From Uranotaenia lowii (Eukaryota > Arthropoda > Insecta > Diptera > Culicidae), in contig NC_073692.1 in the NCBI RefSeq assembly GCF_029784155.1, positions 436,740,260 through 436,804,259 of the forward strand: a DNA stretch of 64,000 nt, given 5' to 3'. A program made the translations under genes and the position numbers. The first letter of the stretch is position 1. Each line of letters opens with the position of its first letter. Positions 47,826 through 60,839 of the stretch are shown here, piece by piece. The notes below the pieces were generated by a model. The model saw nothing but the letters and a program-made list of their open reading frames with translations, was not told the DNA's origin and did not search any database.

Positions 47826-49756
47826 ACAAAAATGGCCGACGATGGCATGGATCGTTTGAACGAACTACGTGACTTAGAAAGCGCATACAACTCTTTGCAT
47901 GTATCTAGTTTTTGTGATTACATGAATCGTATTCAGAACAACACCCGGACTGATCCTGCATCCTTTTGGTCGTATGTAGGAACACGGAAAGGTGCTCAAG
48001 GAGTACCTCAAGTCATCAGATTCCACAACGCAACTGCCGAGACGCCGTATGCTGCCTGTTCCTATTCTCGTCATTCTTTCAAAGCGTGCTAAGTAATAAC
48101 TCAACACCTTTGTCTGAATCATACCTGAGTAGCTTGCAGAGTCAAGATTTCAATCGGAGCCTGCTGAATTTTTCCCCGAATGACATTCTTCGTAAGATAG
48201 CTGCTTTGGATGAAACGAAAGGACCTGGCCCTGATGGCTTTCCGCCGTTCCTGGTAAAAAAAATACGCAGATTTCTTATCGACACCTCTCTCTCGATTAT
48301 CTTCAACCAATCGATAATGGAGGTCATTATTCCCGGTGCCTGAAAAACTGCATCTATGACTCCAATCCACAAATCTGAAAACATACACCAGGTGGAAAAC
48401 TATCGTGGGATATCGATGCTGAGTTGTTTTCCGAAATTGTTAGATAGCCTTGTCTATGATTCACTGTACCAATCTGTACGTCATAATATCTCAGAAAATC
48501 AACATGGATTTATGAAGCGCAGATCTACGACCACCAATTTCATGACGTACGTTTCAAAGTTAATAAGGAGACTGGACAAACGTCAGCAAGTCGACGCCGT
48601 GTACCTATGTTGACTTGAGCAAGGCCTTCGATAAGGTGCCACACGTATTGGCTGTAGAAAAAATGCGTCGTCTAGGTCTTCATGGTTGGGTTTGTAAATG
48701 GATCCATTCATGCCTGGAAGACCGAACTGCTTTCGTACGACTCGGTGCTGTAAACTCGACACCATTCGAGATCACATCTGGTGTTCCCCAAGGGAGCCAA
48801 TTGGGACCATTGATCTTCCTTATTTTCATCGACGACTTATGCGCCATTCTTGAGTCGGGAAACCTACTTTACGCCGATGATCTAACAATTTTCCGTACAA
48901 TATCATCTCTAGTGGATTGCTACGTACTTCAAAAGGACATCAATTTCCTTCAGGCTTTATGTCATCACAACGGTATGGCTCCAAATATTGCCAAGTGCAC
49001 TAACATCTCGTTCACTCGTCAACGAACTCCCATCAACTTCGAATATAAAATGTCAACGACCGTTTTGAGCCGCATATTAGTCGTCAAGGACTTTGGAATC
49101 ACCCTGGATAGCAAGCTAAATTTTTCACAGCATATCTCCTCAATGATAGCGAAAGATTTTGCGGTCCTTGACTTCATTCGTCGAAACACGGAATTCATTA
49201 ATGACTTTTATAGTTTGAAAGCTCTGTATTGTGCTCTTGTGCGCAGCATTATCGAGTACGGGGTGCAGATTTGGGCTCCATATCAAGCGGTACATTCGAA
49301 TAGGATGGAGAGGATACAACGATGCTTTTTTAGATATGCTTTACGGCAACTACCATGGAACGACTCATCTGATAATTTCAAAGTAGTCGGCTACAGTAGT
49401 TGTAGCGATAGCTGAATTTAAAGGAATCATCGACTACTTTGAAATTATAGTTTCAATCAGCTAAGAGGTTCTTCAAACCTTTGACCATAAGTGACCCATC
49501 TGACCTTCCGCCTTATGAACAACGCTGCATGCTACTAAATTTGCAGACGCTGGCATCAAGGCGCGTCTTCCGGCAAAGGCTTTTTATTTTCGACATCCTG
49601 CATAACAACGTTGATTGCCCGGAACTATTATCGTTGTTACCGTTCAATGCTCCTGTGAGAACAACTCGATCCCAGGATTTCTTCAGGCTTGCTGTTCGAC
49701 AAACCCAGTATGGTCAAAACAATCCTTTAAATAGATACATGTTGTGCTCGTTTTAA
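47826..49756 (+). pseudogene. LINE reverse transcriptase, multiply broken
   Basis: Order of blocks: a pre-RT segment (LESAYNSLHVSSFCDYMNRI; DPASFWSYV), fingers (KGPGPDGFPPFLVKK; VENYRGISMLSCFPKLL; NISENQHGFMKRRST), palm (SKAFDKVPH; SGVPQGSQLGPLIF; YADDLTIF at 48870-48893), then thumb (ALVRSIIEYGVQIWAPY; LPPYEQRCML). Damage seen: a frameshift near 48060, an in-frame TGA at 48341-48343, a frameshift near 48605 just before the first catalytic aspartate block, and an insertion near 49371. The catalytic YADD is still intact in its block. The intact enzyme would copy LINE RNA into DNA at a nicked target. Confidence 0.88.
49362..49501. mobile_element. small hairpin insertion inside the LINE
   Basis: Inside the LINE thumb region, an inverted pair (ATAATTTCAAAGTAGTCG at 49372-49389 and its exact inverse at 49431-49448) introduces about 120-130 bp absent from the related copy at 14693. 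Near-identical GACTCATCTG (49362) and GACCCATCTG (49492) flank it, like a ~10-bp target duplication with one change. Its right part also holds an AAGAGGTTCTTCAAACCTT palindrome. The second flank restores the LINE frame (SDLPPYEQRC). It looks like a tiny non-autonomous insertion of unknown class. Confidence 0.6.
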
Positions 49757-49959
49757 TGAAGTAGTTAGTGTTTTCGATTTGAATATTTCGAAGAATGTGT
49801 TTAAATCTAGAATAGAATAGTTTTTTAATTGTTTAAATACTGTGAACCATCTGCGAAGATTAAATAAATAAATAAATATATAAACAAAAAAATTCTGCAT
49901 AACTATTGAACTTCTCACGTGACATTATGCTTGAGAATCATTTTTTTCTGGATCACCTA

Positions 49960-50130
49960 AATACTGTCCGAGCTGTGTCCTATTTTAAGTTGATTTTTTA
50001 TGGAAGGCCTCCTTCTATAGAAATTGATGGTTTTGAAACTATTATACAAAGTATCCTTCACCCAAAAAAACCTTCGGGTATCAAATTTCAAGTCATTTTT
50101 AACACCCGTTTCAAAGTGGCACATAAAATC
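49960..50130. repeat. dispersed repeat fragment, right of LINE
   Basis: Aligns with 6850-6990 through AGTTGATTTT, CCTTCTATA, GAAACTATTATACAAA and the TCGGGTATCAAATTTC block. It is separated from the LINE 3' tail by about 90 bp. Confidence 0.6.
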
Positions 50131-53100
50131 ATCTCCATTTTATATAGGTTAAAACTGTCTAAGTCAGAGGGACCTCGACCAAAGAGCAATCCCCCCAGTT
50201 CTTGGTCTAGAGTCACGAGAACTGATCCGGGGTGGGCACTACATCGGCCTCTTTTTCGGCGACTTGACTGGCTCTCCACGGCAACGGAGGCCTTCGAGGG
50301 CGGTCTTGGACAAGGCAAGGACTCCACTGGATCGCAATCAAACGCCGGTCTTTCAATTTTAATATGTATATTGTTATAAACTTACTGTTGTGTTGTGTTG
50401 TGTAAGCCGACTGTAACGCTGCTTCGCCGATGGTGGACGATGGCTTGGTTGCTTGGCTGGACAAACGGTGGACAACTTGGCGATCACGTGGATGATCAGG
50501 TGGACGAGTGGGTGTTTGTTGGCTGGTGGGTTGTTTGGTTGCTTCCCGAGAAGATGGCTGAAGCACGTTCACACACCTGGCTTAACCCGGCTTAGCTCGA
50601 ATTTGAGCGAGTTAATAAAATGGGTCCTAGGAAAAATGGTCCATTAGCACGGCGTAAGGATCAGACTTTATCTCGTTTGGTACCTGATTTCTTCGTGATA
50701 TTAATCTTCACAAGAATCTTTCCACTGGTCAAATAACTATAAGTATGCACTGATCCGAACTGCAGTGACCGAGGTACGAGCGTGGAAAGACTTAGTCAGA
50801 TACATGTATTGGCCGGCAGACCTTAGTTTTTTTCTCTTTTTTTGTTCTTTTTAGCCTTTTCCGTTAGTTATCCAACCTTACATTTTACCTATGTCCAACA
50901 TTTTCCAATGAAAAACCCTTTTAGCTTGTTCCTTGTTTTGTCTTGTGTTTCTGTACGTGTTGTGAGATTTACCTGCATGTAATTTGAAGTGACCGTTGGG
51001 AGCACCTAGCTAGCGCAACCTATTTTCATTTTATTTATAATATTTTTGTTTCTTCAATCAATTCATTCAATACTTTATTTGATATTTGATTCACGACTAA
51101 ATAACTTAACGTTAAGCGACACATTTTTAATTGAACTAAAATCAGTGCTAATGTTTCGTTGCACGTCTTCATATGTCGCTTGCCTACCTTCAGGATTATC
51201 AAAGCTTCGCAACGTGGGGTGCGTTCACACCTTCGTTCGCTTTTCCTGAGTATTTCTAGGAAGGTGGTAAAGTACAAAACGTTCAACCGGTAACAAGGTA
51301 TTAGATGTATTTTTATGTCGAAAAAACTATCTATTCAGGGCTCTTAAATCTTTTATAATTAAGTCTATTAGTACCTGAGTCTAAGTGTAATGGAATCATT
51401 CTATAAAAATTATGTTTCAAGTTCTTCAGAAATAGAACTAAATTTTTGTTAACATTTTTATTCGCTGTTGGATGAACCCTTAACTGACATCCTCTTAGTA
51501 AAGCGCTACCGGAAGAAGAGAGGGCATTGATTCGAGATGCGAGTCAAAGTTCAGGTGCAACTTCCAGAAAACCAAACAGAACTGGATAAAGCCGTGGAAT
51601 AGTCAATAGCTCGCACCAGTCGCAATCCCTCAACGAAGAGCCAAGAATCAACCTCCCAAATCGATGTCGACTACACGACACGTCACAGAATTCGAAGTGG
51701 TGTTCAGTTAGGTAGGTATTCGATGGATATTTATCACTGTGTGTCGGAGTGTGTGGCTCTTTAGGCCTCTGGTCATCGCCATTATCTCCTCCATATGTAC
51801 CTTCTAGTTGCCCATACTTAAGCCGTGTACACTGTACAGGTTCGACATTGCTGCAGCCACTTTAGCTCTTGTGCTTCCTCTTAAATCCGATTTGGAAATA
51901 ATAATCACATAATCACATTTGACATGCCCAATATGGAATTACCGTATAATGTTCCGACAGGAGGAGCCACACATTCGGTCACATTCGAGACTAACGCTGA
52001 TGGTGCTGCAATGTTCTCGAATACTGTGCTAGGCAGAAGCTCAGATAGTTATGCATATTAAATTAACCCCGAAGCTCCATTTTATTGTGATATCGTCACA
52101 TCCGTGTCGTGAAGCGATCGAATTTCGTTTTGGATCCCAATGCATTCAGGTAGCTGGGACACAGGAATTTGGTCGGTCGAGTTCTTTCGAAATCGTGAAC
52201 CAGGAGTGGGTCTTTAAATCGAATTTTCAAAATCAGCTCGAAAGGTAGAAATAAAACTGTGATACAACGTTGACACTTCAATTAGGGGTCAGAAACGTTG
52301 TTTTTATTTCGTTTCCTGATGGAGGAATACTATGCATGTGTGAAAGCCAGCATCACTCCCGTCTCCCAAAAATACATTCGCATCTTCAATGAATCGAAAC
52401 GCATGTCTCGCAAAACACGAAAAGGCAGAAGAATCAAAATCAAATTAACCCACTGAACCATATAATTAATTTTCGCGGATCATGAATTGTTTTCTATTGG
52501 AACATTTTCATTCGGTTTTCGAGCTTGCACTTTTTCTTTTCTCTCTGCTCCACACAGTACTCATAGGCATTTAGGAGGCAAATGGCTGAGGTGCACAATT
52601 TAACTGGACTGCACACAGCATCGATTGGCGTTTGGGATGCTGGCACGTCCATTATGATAAATGAATCACTTCCCAAATGAATGTATGAAATTACGAAGGA
52701 AATTGGGAGAAATAGTCGGATAGGTTTTTCACGAATAGGCGGAGAAAAGTCCTACCACGCCATCGATCAAAATAGTGGCAAAAATGGCTTAGACTCAGAA
52801 TGACAGAAAAATCTTTAAATAGTTGTTCAAATTAAATCCAATCCTAATGTTAAGAGATGATATTTAAAAAATATTATTAATTAAGAAATATGTTTTGAGC
52901 ATTAATTTAAAAAAAAAAAAACCGTTTAAGTAAAACGTTATATTATTACGGAAATACACGAAAAAAAAACAACCAACCGAAATGAAACGTTCAAGTTGTT
53001 TTCGTCATTTTAGTAGATTGACGAAAGTGAAAAACAGATCCAAAAAAAAAGAAACACTGAGCAACCAAAAAAAACGGAACGATGAAATTTCTAGGCACAT

Positions 53101-53637
53101 ATGGTGGCGAAATTAAATTAGTTTGACCTGTCAAAGAGCATGTGGCGCCCATCGTCATTCGCAATTTTGACCCCCTTTATGGCTGGGGGTTGGCGTGGGG
53201 TGGAGAGTTTGGAGGAAACCAAAGGCCAGAGTGGAGCGCCAAGCCTTATACGAGTCAGCCATACCTATGGGCTTTGTCAAAAGTTTTAATTTTAACATTT
53301 TTCACTCAACTGACTTGAATGATTAATGGTTTTTTAAACCCTCTAGAAGGATAAAATTATAAACATGATTTCTTGGTACAATTTATATTGATAGAACATT
53401 GGGATATTTAAACAGCCTTATACATTGAGTCGTTAACAGTAATGCCTTACCAACAATTTTTTTTTATTTTGATTCAGCCTGCATCTCAACTTTGATCGAA
53501 GATCTTTAAATAAACTTCTACCCAATCAAACGTTATTCAAGATTATTCAAAATTTGGAACATGTATTACATCTTAGCATATAGAATCAATAATTATTGCA
53601 CTTGACAAAATGTCACATAAAAAATTATGAAAATCTG
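50131..53637. other. unassigned DNA, no gene recognised
   Basis: A GC-richer patch at 50210-50600 has open frames on both strands and a TGTGT run at about 50385-50405, but no domain. The rest is AT-rich with short poly-A runs (for example 52909-52920). No transposon ends or RNA genes were found by eye. Confidence 0.4.
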
Positions 53638-53638
53638 G

Positions 53639-54130
53639 TCATTTTTGTCATTTTTGTCATTTTTGTCATTTTTGTCATTTTTGTCATTTTTGTCATTTTT
53701 GTCATTTTTGTCATTTTTGTCATTTTTGTCATTTTTGTCATTTTTGTCATTTTTGTCATTTTTGTCATTTTTGTCATTTTTGTCATTTTTGTCATTTTTG
53801 TCATTTTTGTCATTTTTGTCATTTTTGTCATTTTTGTCATTTTTGTCATTTTTGTCATTTTTGTCATTTTTGTCATTTTTGTCATTTTTGTCATTTTTGT
53901 CATTTTTGTAATTTTTGTCATTTTTGTCATTTTTGTCATTTTTGTCATTTTTGTCATTTTTGTCATTTTTGTCATTTTTGTCATTTTCGTCATTTTTGTC
54001 ATTTTTGTTATTTTTGTCATTTTTGTTGTTGTTTGTTTGTTTTGTTTATTTTTATAGAGACTTTAAATTTAGAATTCATTCGCCTCTTTAGATTGTCATT
54101 TTTGTAATTTTTGTCATTTTTGTCATTTCT
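53639..54130. repeat. inverted outpost of the 9-bp satellite
   Basis: About 43 monomers of TTTTTGTCA (the reverse complement of the main satellite) run from 53639 to about 54026. After about 65 bp of other sequence, four further monomers follow (54093-54130). Two AAATTACA-type variants (minus strand) occur, as in the variant-rich end of the main array. The frames open across it are artefacts. Confidence 0.95.
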
Positions 54131-55430
54131 GTTCAAGTTTTTTCCAAGGAAATAGAATCTGGGGGATAATTTCCTTAGTCTAAGCGCATTACAGTCGAAA
54201 TCCTTGTAGCCCATCAATGGATCCTTTTTGGCACAAATCGTCACTTGCCACAAAAGGTAGTCAATTGGAAATGGAAATGATGCAATTCTGCCATCTCGTG
54301 CTATTGGAGTGGGCTTAAAACAACAAAAAAAGGACCCACCTATACTTGTTAGCCTGCCACAGCTTATTCCCGAAACGGTTCAACAGTTTCACGAACACGA
54401 GCGGAAAAACGTTTGACAGCCCATCGGATCTGGAAACGGCGGCTCTTTTCACAGACCACTCGTTGGCCCGGGAGAGGCCAAACAAAGAATCATTCCCAAC
54501 TAAGCTAGGATTCTTTCAGGAGGGCGGCTGCCTGCCGTCGGTTATTTGCGTTGTTGAGGTGCCCTGAAACGAGGGAAAACACTCTCATTCGAAGCCAGTG
54601 GAACGTGTCGGATATTCTCAGCTCAGCAAGATGGTCTACGAAATTCTGGAGCCCTATAATGGCCAACTGGGCGCTGCCGATAAACGTGGATGCTGGGATG
54701 CTGGCTGCTGCAACTGCATCGGTTCTATGCCATTCCGAAGTACCAAAAGAACCGAGAGCCGCTCAATCATGAAAAGCTCCTGGCTGGAAATCCATAATTA
54801 ATAGTCCATGTTTTCGAACGCGCGCTCTCTGGGCTGTCACGTCGAATCTGATTGAAAAAGAGTGTTCCGGCCGGTTTGTTCGCTGGCAGTTGGAGCAGCA
54901 GCATATCGGTGCAGTGTTAGTGCTGATGATGCTGGTCATGTAGGACCTAGTAAAAGTTCCTGAATCGGATACCCGGCAGCCGTTTTGTACGATCGCTGCC
55001 ACACTTTGGAAAATAGGTTTGGTCATCGGCTGATAAAACAACTCAATTGGCGAAAAATGCTCGCAGTAGGCGTTGCCATGAAAAACTTACATCACGCAAA
55101 AAGCTCCCATCGGCTTTGGGAAATCTTCTCGGGTTGATCTTAACGACGAGGGTGGGCGCGATGCAGTAGGCGTTGGCGTTTTTTATGTTCCTTCGTCACT
55201 GCTTGAGTTTTATTCATTTGATACCATTCGAGACAATTCTTTGGATACGTAATCGAAACTATCGAGTTAAAAAAAAACCAATTTTTTCACTTCAAAAGAA
55301 TCTTAAGTATTTTCTAGGCTTTAAGAATACCAATAGTTTATAGGAGTTCCTTTAAAAATGAAAAAAATTAAAAAATATATATATATATTTTACAGGATCA
55401 ATTCCGATAGGAGAGTTGAAATAGAATTAC
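54131..55430. other. GC-richer unassigned DNA
   Basis: The stretch 54340-55160 is less AT-rich than its surroundings and open in several frames, but I found no domain, splice-bounded exon or RNA gene. The phrase GCAGTAGGCGTTG occurs twice, near 55065 and 55164. It could hold conserved regulatory DNA; nothing more can be said. Confidence 0.4.
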
Positions 55431-56213
55431 CGCCGGTCGTGGCCTAGAGGATAGCGTTTCAGTCTTCTAAGCCAGAGTCCATGAGATCGAATCCCGATCA
55501 CGGCACATATTGTACTCTTTCTGTGGTCTGGTGGTTTTAGCATTTGTTAGATGCAGAGATGCCATTCTCTACCGAGAAAAACGGAGAACGGAGAATAAAA
55601 CACCCCCGTGCGATAGCTGCAAAGCACCCGGGTGAGATTTTGTGTTCCTCTCCACACATTATTCGCACCCCGGTTTCGAAAGCCACACACACCTAATTTC
55701 AATAGCTCCGGCGTGCGACAATTTGTCACCGTAGAGCACCCCGGTGAAAACACAGAACCGACTAGTTCAAGCCACGAAAAAGCAAAGACAAAAACAAACA
55801 CGATGGTGTGCATAATAATAGCATCAACAAATGATGAATGTTTCGGGCGAGTGGTTCAGCTTCGTATGTGTTGGTAAACGCAACAAACCCAGCCAGCTGC
55901 CGTCGCTTTCGCTCTCCGTGGTGAAATTTTTTTGTCTCTGTAGTGTTTGTTCGCTTTGTCGTGTTGATTTACAGATTCTCTACAGAGGTTCAGCTTAAAA
56001 TCTCTGCGGTGCGTGTCAGAGAATCTCTACCGAGAATCGAAAACTGAGCACGCCGGTGATTCTCGTTAGAGAAATGGCAAGCCTGGTTAGATGCTAGCCA
56101 TAATATCCTTGAAAGATGTACGCCTTAGAGTTAAGTAAATTAGATCTCTTCAAAGAAACATGAAGTTTCACTGAGATCCTATATGTGTGTGTTCGTTTTA
56201 AAAAAAAAAAAAA
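55431..56213 (+). mobile_element. tRNA-derived SINE, copy 2, split by a hAT element
   Basis: Same family as 45738-45973. A box TGGCCTAGAGG is at 55440-55450 and B box GATCGAATCC at 55485-55494, with GGTCGTGGC / GATCACGGC pairing. The body is interrupted at TTAGATG by a 532-bp insertion and resumes at 56094 (CTAGCCATAATATCC). It ends with GTTCGTTTTA and an A run at about 56200-56213. Confidence 0.85.
55554..56085. mobile_element. non-autonomous hAT element, 532 bp, inside the SINE
   Basis: The ends are CAGAGATGCCATTCTCTAC (55554) and the inverse of CAGGCTTGCCATTTCTCTAA (ending 56085), an imperfect inverted pair. The exact 8-bp duplication GTTAGATG flanks it (55546-55553 and 56086-56093). Comparison with SINE copy 1 shows the empty-site sequence directly. 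No transposase is present. The end sequences are close to those of the 33374 element (TTGCCA core), so related enzymes may have moved both. Confidence 0.92.
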
Positions 56214-59200
56214 TCCCGATACCATCCAGATAGAATTCTGATTTCAAAAATTAAAGTTTGTTAAAATTGTTCTTTAGTATAGAACAGCGTTCGAAAGATT
56301 AAATATTAAACTCTGGGTTTTTTTTGTATTAAGTTCATTGATATAAAAAATATATATTTATCGTCATCAAAAATTCAGATATCTAGTATAACAGTTATGA
56401 TAACACTGTAGTTTACAAACATGAACATGAATGTTGTATTCAAATTAAAGGAAAATATATGTTGAACCTTTTAATTTTAAAAGGAGTTCAAAGATTGTGT
56501 TCGAAATTCTCCATAAATATTTAGATTAAAAAATAAAAAAATAGCTCTGTATGATCGAAAATTTTTCTCGATTCCATTTCAGTTCACGCGGCTTACTTCC
56601 GTAAAATAATCTACGCGAAGCAAGGAAGCTGTAAGATGGGTGTTAAGATTCCACTGGGAGCCAATTTTGATATTCAATGCTTATTGTGTTATGGAGAATA
56701 TACACATATGTGCGTAGATGTTTTAATACATTGATTAGCTTGAGAATCATTTTTAAACGAGCAAGCTTAAGTTCAACAGTTTCAGTTGTTTTTCCTTATT
56801 TCAACTACCTTGGTGACGCCATGGATTTAATAGCTTGCTTTGATGAAATTCCGGTTGCTATTTCAACATTTACAGAAGAATTCAACATGATCAGCAAAAT
56901 ACCCTCGTTAACAAAGTATAAGGTATTTTGAAATGGTCAATTATTGTTTAAAAATGAAGCCGAAATTACTGGAATTACTAGATATACTAGAACAAAATAT
57001 TAAACGCAATGTAAATAATATTAGTACATTTTTCTTTGTAAAAATCCCTGATAATTGAAAATACTATCAGTACAGTGTGGAAAGGTCTCAATCTGAAATC
57101 AAACAAAAATTAAGCTGGTATAGTTATTTTTCGATATTTTAATAAGATATACAGATACGAATCATCAGATTTTTACATATTATTCAAACACTGCAAAAAA
57201 CTGAAATAGAATCATCTCTTTTTCTGGAAAAAAAAAATCAACACAACACCAGTTATTAAGCTGTGCTTCTGAAAAATTCTCAAACGATTGATAGTTTTAA
57301 ACGCTACCAGCATTGCTGATGCAGCTACTCCCAAATCAAACAAAGAACTTGAACCGGCAATCGTCGGTTCTTCCCACGTACGCAATTCTGCGACATCAAC
57401 TGCAGCCGCCATCATGATTCAGAACAAGGATCAGCGAAAATAACTGAATCGAATTAAAACATGCATTCATAATTAATTAATGTTAATCAGTTTAAACATG
57501 CTGGTTTAGCGATCAACGAAAGCTGACCACCGGTTGGGGAATTAAGCAAATATCCGTCCGCCGTCGTTTTCCGAACAGGATGTGTGTAACAGGACCAACT
57601 TTGCATGGCCAAAACGCCATCGTTCGAATACCAAAATGGCGGCGGCATCCAATCCTACCAACAACTGCCAGCCACTCATCCATTCTCATTCACGTCTCAT
57701 CGCCTATCTGCCTAGGTAAAGCTACGTGATTTGTCGCAGCGTGGCCGTACCCGATAGAGACCTCTTTAAAACGACTGTTCGGATTGCAGCAATTTGGGCG
57801 CCCGGGCTGGTTCCAGGAAGTAGCTAAGTTTAGCCTTGCCAATAGGCAATTATCTGCATGGCTTGGTCATTTGTTCTGGCATTTTAGATCGAACGATATC
57901 CTCCAACCCGCCTTCGATGCGATGATGTTTCGAACAGAGAATCCTGTATGCTTTCCATATCTGCGAGTGGATTTATGCGAATATCCACAGCCGGCGAGGG
58001 CCTAAATGGATGGCAAATTATGAGCTGTTCTGGGAAAATAATTTCATCGATTAGACTCTGACGAGGGAAATTTATTACAACCTTACCGAGTGGGTGAACC
58101 CAGAAGTCGTTTGAGTTATGGGGTAACCATGTGACATGTTGTGGGGTAACTTGTGTCCATGTGACGAATGAATGTTAATGAGATTGATGAACCTGGGGGA
58201 AAACTGCAATTAGGATTCTCAAGAGAGAAATGATGATTTTATTACCTGTTACTGTCAATTTATCAACGTAACGGATGTGTGAATGAACTGCAGCGTGTTA
58301 TCAACGCTTGTGTGTTGATTTAAGTGAACTTCAATAAACTGCACCTGGAAAACTACAAGGCCCGCATAGCAATAAACATTACAACTGTGAAATAAATTTA
58401 TCAGATAATGCAATTGAAGGCAATATTATTGAATTTCAGAATCATTACGTAAGGAAAGGTATGCAAGCAAACGATGAGTGTGATATTATTTTCCAAGTTA
58501 CTTCTAGATAGAATCGTAAAATTTATTAATTTTTATGCGTTATGATCCTCGTGCGAAAAATAACACAAGAATAATGTCATAGCACCTCTTATCAAACAAT
58601 GTGTTTCAGAAGTTGTTTATCGACAATTACCAAACAAGGCAGCTGCTGCCAATTTTGGAAGACCAACCCCGTGCCATTCATAACATATTGCGTCATCACC
58701 ATTATCACCAAATGACAAGCCCATCCTGCACGCGAATCACAAAAATCAAACTTTACGTTCATTTGCAGTTAAATTTAATGTAATCTTCCAAATGCCATCT
58801 TTGTTTCGGCGACTTTTGAACAGATTAACCATCATCACCTTTCACTTCAATCCAAGTAGGCGCGTCTCTCCGACTGACGATGGTCAACCATTTCAATCAC
58901 ATCTGGTTTGCCGGGTGTTGAAAACTGAAAGTGATGGTAATAATCAAAAGCCAAGGCCTGCTAGCTGCTCCTCCAGTGAATCCTGCTTTCCACTTGGTCA
59001 TGATCAAAAACCTTTGCACTGCCTACTAAGGTAGATACCTACATACATAGCAAGCAAGTAAACGAAACAAGAGAACGTGACTGAAGCGGAAGTCATTTTC
59101 AAATCGATTTAGTTCCGATATCTATACCATCTTCTCAAAGAAAGAGAAAAAACCGTCGTCTGAAAGCTCTGTGAGCAATTCAATAAGATAATGTTCCCCG

Positions 59201-59929
59201 TCATACATCTTTCACCCTCGAATGTAGGCGCCCGGTGCAAAAGGCATCCTTACCTTTATCTGGCGCAAGTACTCAGTAGCAGCAGCACACAGATGTTGGC
59301 AATAATTCGAAAACCGATTTTTTGCCTCTCAACATCCCCAGCTAAGCGAAATGCTCTCGAACCCGAAAAGTTCTTGTCGGCGCTGTTGAACAAGTTTTTC
59401 ACTTTCCCATTTTCCTTTGTGTAGTGAATAATAGTAATAAATGAATTATATTGAAAAAAATAAATATGATGTTCAACATAGAATCTACTTGGTAATTTGT
59501 ATCAGTGTACAGAATGGAGAAATGCTAGTTGCACGTTATGCGAGAGAGAAATAGTATACATACGAGTATATAAAATGGGAGAAAGAGAAAGAATGTTGAA
59601 CGGAGTATAATGTTATGAAAGGATGTTTCCTTCTTCAGTTTGAACAAGATTGAATTAGGCAATGGTTGTGAGGCGTGTTTCGCTGCAGTTTACGGTGAGT
59701 GAAGTGGTGAAGATGCGGAAGGTCTGTATTCTGAGACCATCGGTTACGACAAAAATGGCGCGGTTTGAGCTCCCATGCTTTAAAAACGAAATAGGATAGA
59801 TTCGGAAGAAAAATTTGAGTTAAAACAAAAAAAAATTAAGGAACTAGTCCGATTTGAAAAATGTAAAATGGCGGAACATAATGAACGCTTGCGAAAGTCG
59901 AATACGCCATCTTGAAGACTTGGAAGGCT
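56214..59929. other. unassigned DNA, no gene recognised
   Basis: AT-rich to about 57200, then GC-richer patches at 57290-58020 and 58600-59400 with short open frames lacking motifs. No splice-bounded exon or RNA gene was recognised. Confidence 0.4.
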
Positions 59930-60760
59930 GAAATTAAATGTTTTAGTTGTGATTGTATGATGGGCTCTGAGAAGCCATTAGTGGTCCTTTTGAGGATTGA
60001 AATAGAGTTCCTTGTTTACTTGATAGATTCTTGTGAGGGTGTTGGGTTCCGAGTGTTTGTAGTCATGATGGAAGGCTCCGTGAGGCCATTGGGTTATCTT
60101 GTGAGGATTGGCAACCCCACCCCTTTTGGTCCCTGTGAGGATCAAAAGCCTGAGAAGCAAGCATGTAGTTAAAATGAAAGGCTCTGTGAAGCCATTTGTT
60201 TTTTTTTTTGTGAGGATTGGCTGCTCCGAGAAGCTCGTATTGTTCCCTGTGAGGACCAAAAGCTCTGAGAGGCAATCTTGTTCCCTGTGAGGACCTTGTT
60301 GTAGTCAAATTGAAAGGCTCTGTGAAGCCAATAGTTATCCTTGTGAGGATTGGCAGCTCCGAGAAGCTCATATGGATCTCTGTGAGGATCAAAAGCTCGA
60401 AACTTGTTCCCTGTGAGGACCAAAAGCTCCGAGAAGCAATCTTGTTCCCTGTGAGGACCTTGTAGTCAATTTGAAAGGCTCTGTGAGGCCATTAGTTATC
60501 CTTGTGAGGATTGGCAGCTCCGAGAAGCAACTATGGATCCCTGTGAGGATCAGCTCGAAACTTGTTCCCTGTGAGGACCAAAAGCTCTGAGAAGCAATCT
60601 TTCCCTGTGAGGACCTTGTTGTATTCAAAATGGAAGGCTCTGTGAAGCCATTAGTTTTCCTTTTGAGGATGAGCAGCTCCAAGATTCTCCTATGGATCCC
60701 TGTGAGGACTAAAACCTTTGAGAAGCAACCTTTTTCCCTGTGAGGCATGGCATGATGATA
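59930..60760. repeat. minisatellite, ~105-157-bp units
   Basis: About six units begin with a GGAAGGCTCTGTGAAGCCAT-type phrase near 59945, 60068, 60174, 60318, 60471 and 60628. Each contains shorter internal repeats of CTGTGAGGACCAAAAGCTC and CCGAGAAGC. Degenerate relatives recur at 62650-62760 and 63450-63600. Frames open across it on the minus strand reflect the repeat, not a gene. Confidence 0.8.
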
Positions 60761-60839
60761 GGCACCAATGAGACGTTAATTATCTCTGTAAGGATAATGA
60801 AGCGCTTATAATTATGGTAAGCCCCTTGAGGTGAAGAGA

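Larger units (their letters stand above)
47826..49870 (+). mobile_element. Jockey-like LINE, decayed, ~2 kb
   Basis: Reverse-transcriptase homology begins near 47826 and ends near 49756. A short 3' region ends in AAATAAATAAATAAATATA near 49870. It lacks the endonuclease part and is 5'-truncated. It is the same lineage as the fragment at 14693-15378. A ~120-bp insertion splits it at about 49371. Confidence 0.85.

Noticed and set aside
53596..54057. 153-codon plus-strand frame of FVI repeats
   Set aside because: It is the inverted satellite block, not a protein.
59930..60760. Minus-strand open frames of about 85-119 codons
   Set aside because: They follow the repeat units of a minisatellite and shift frame between units.
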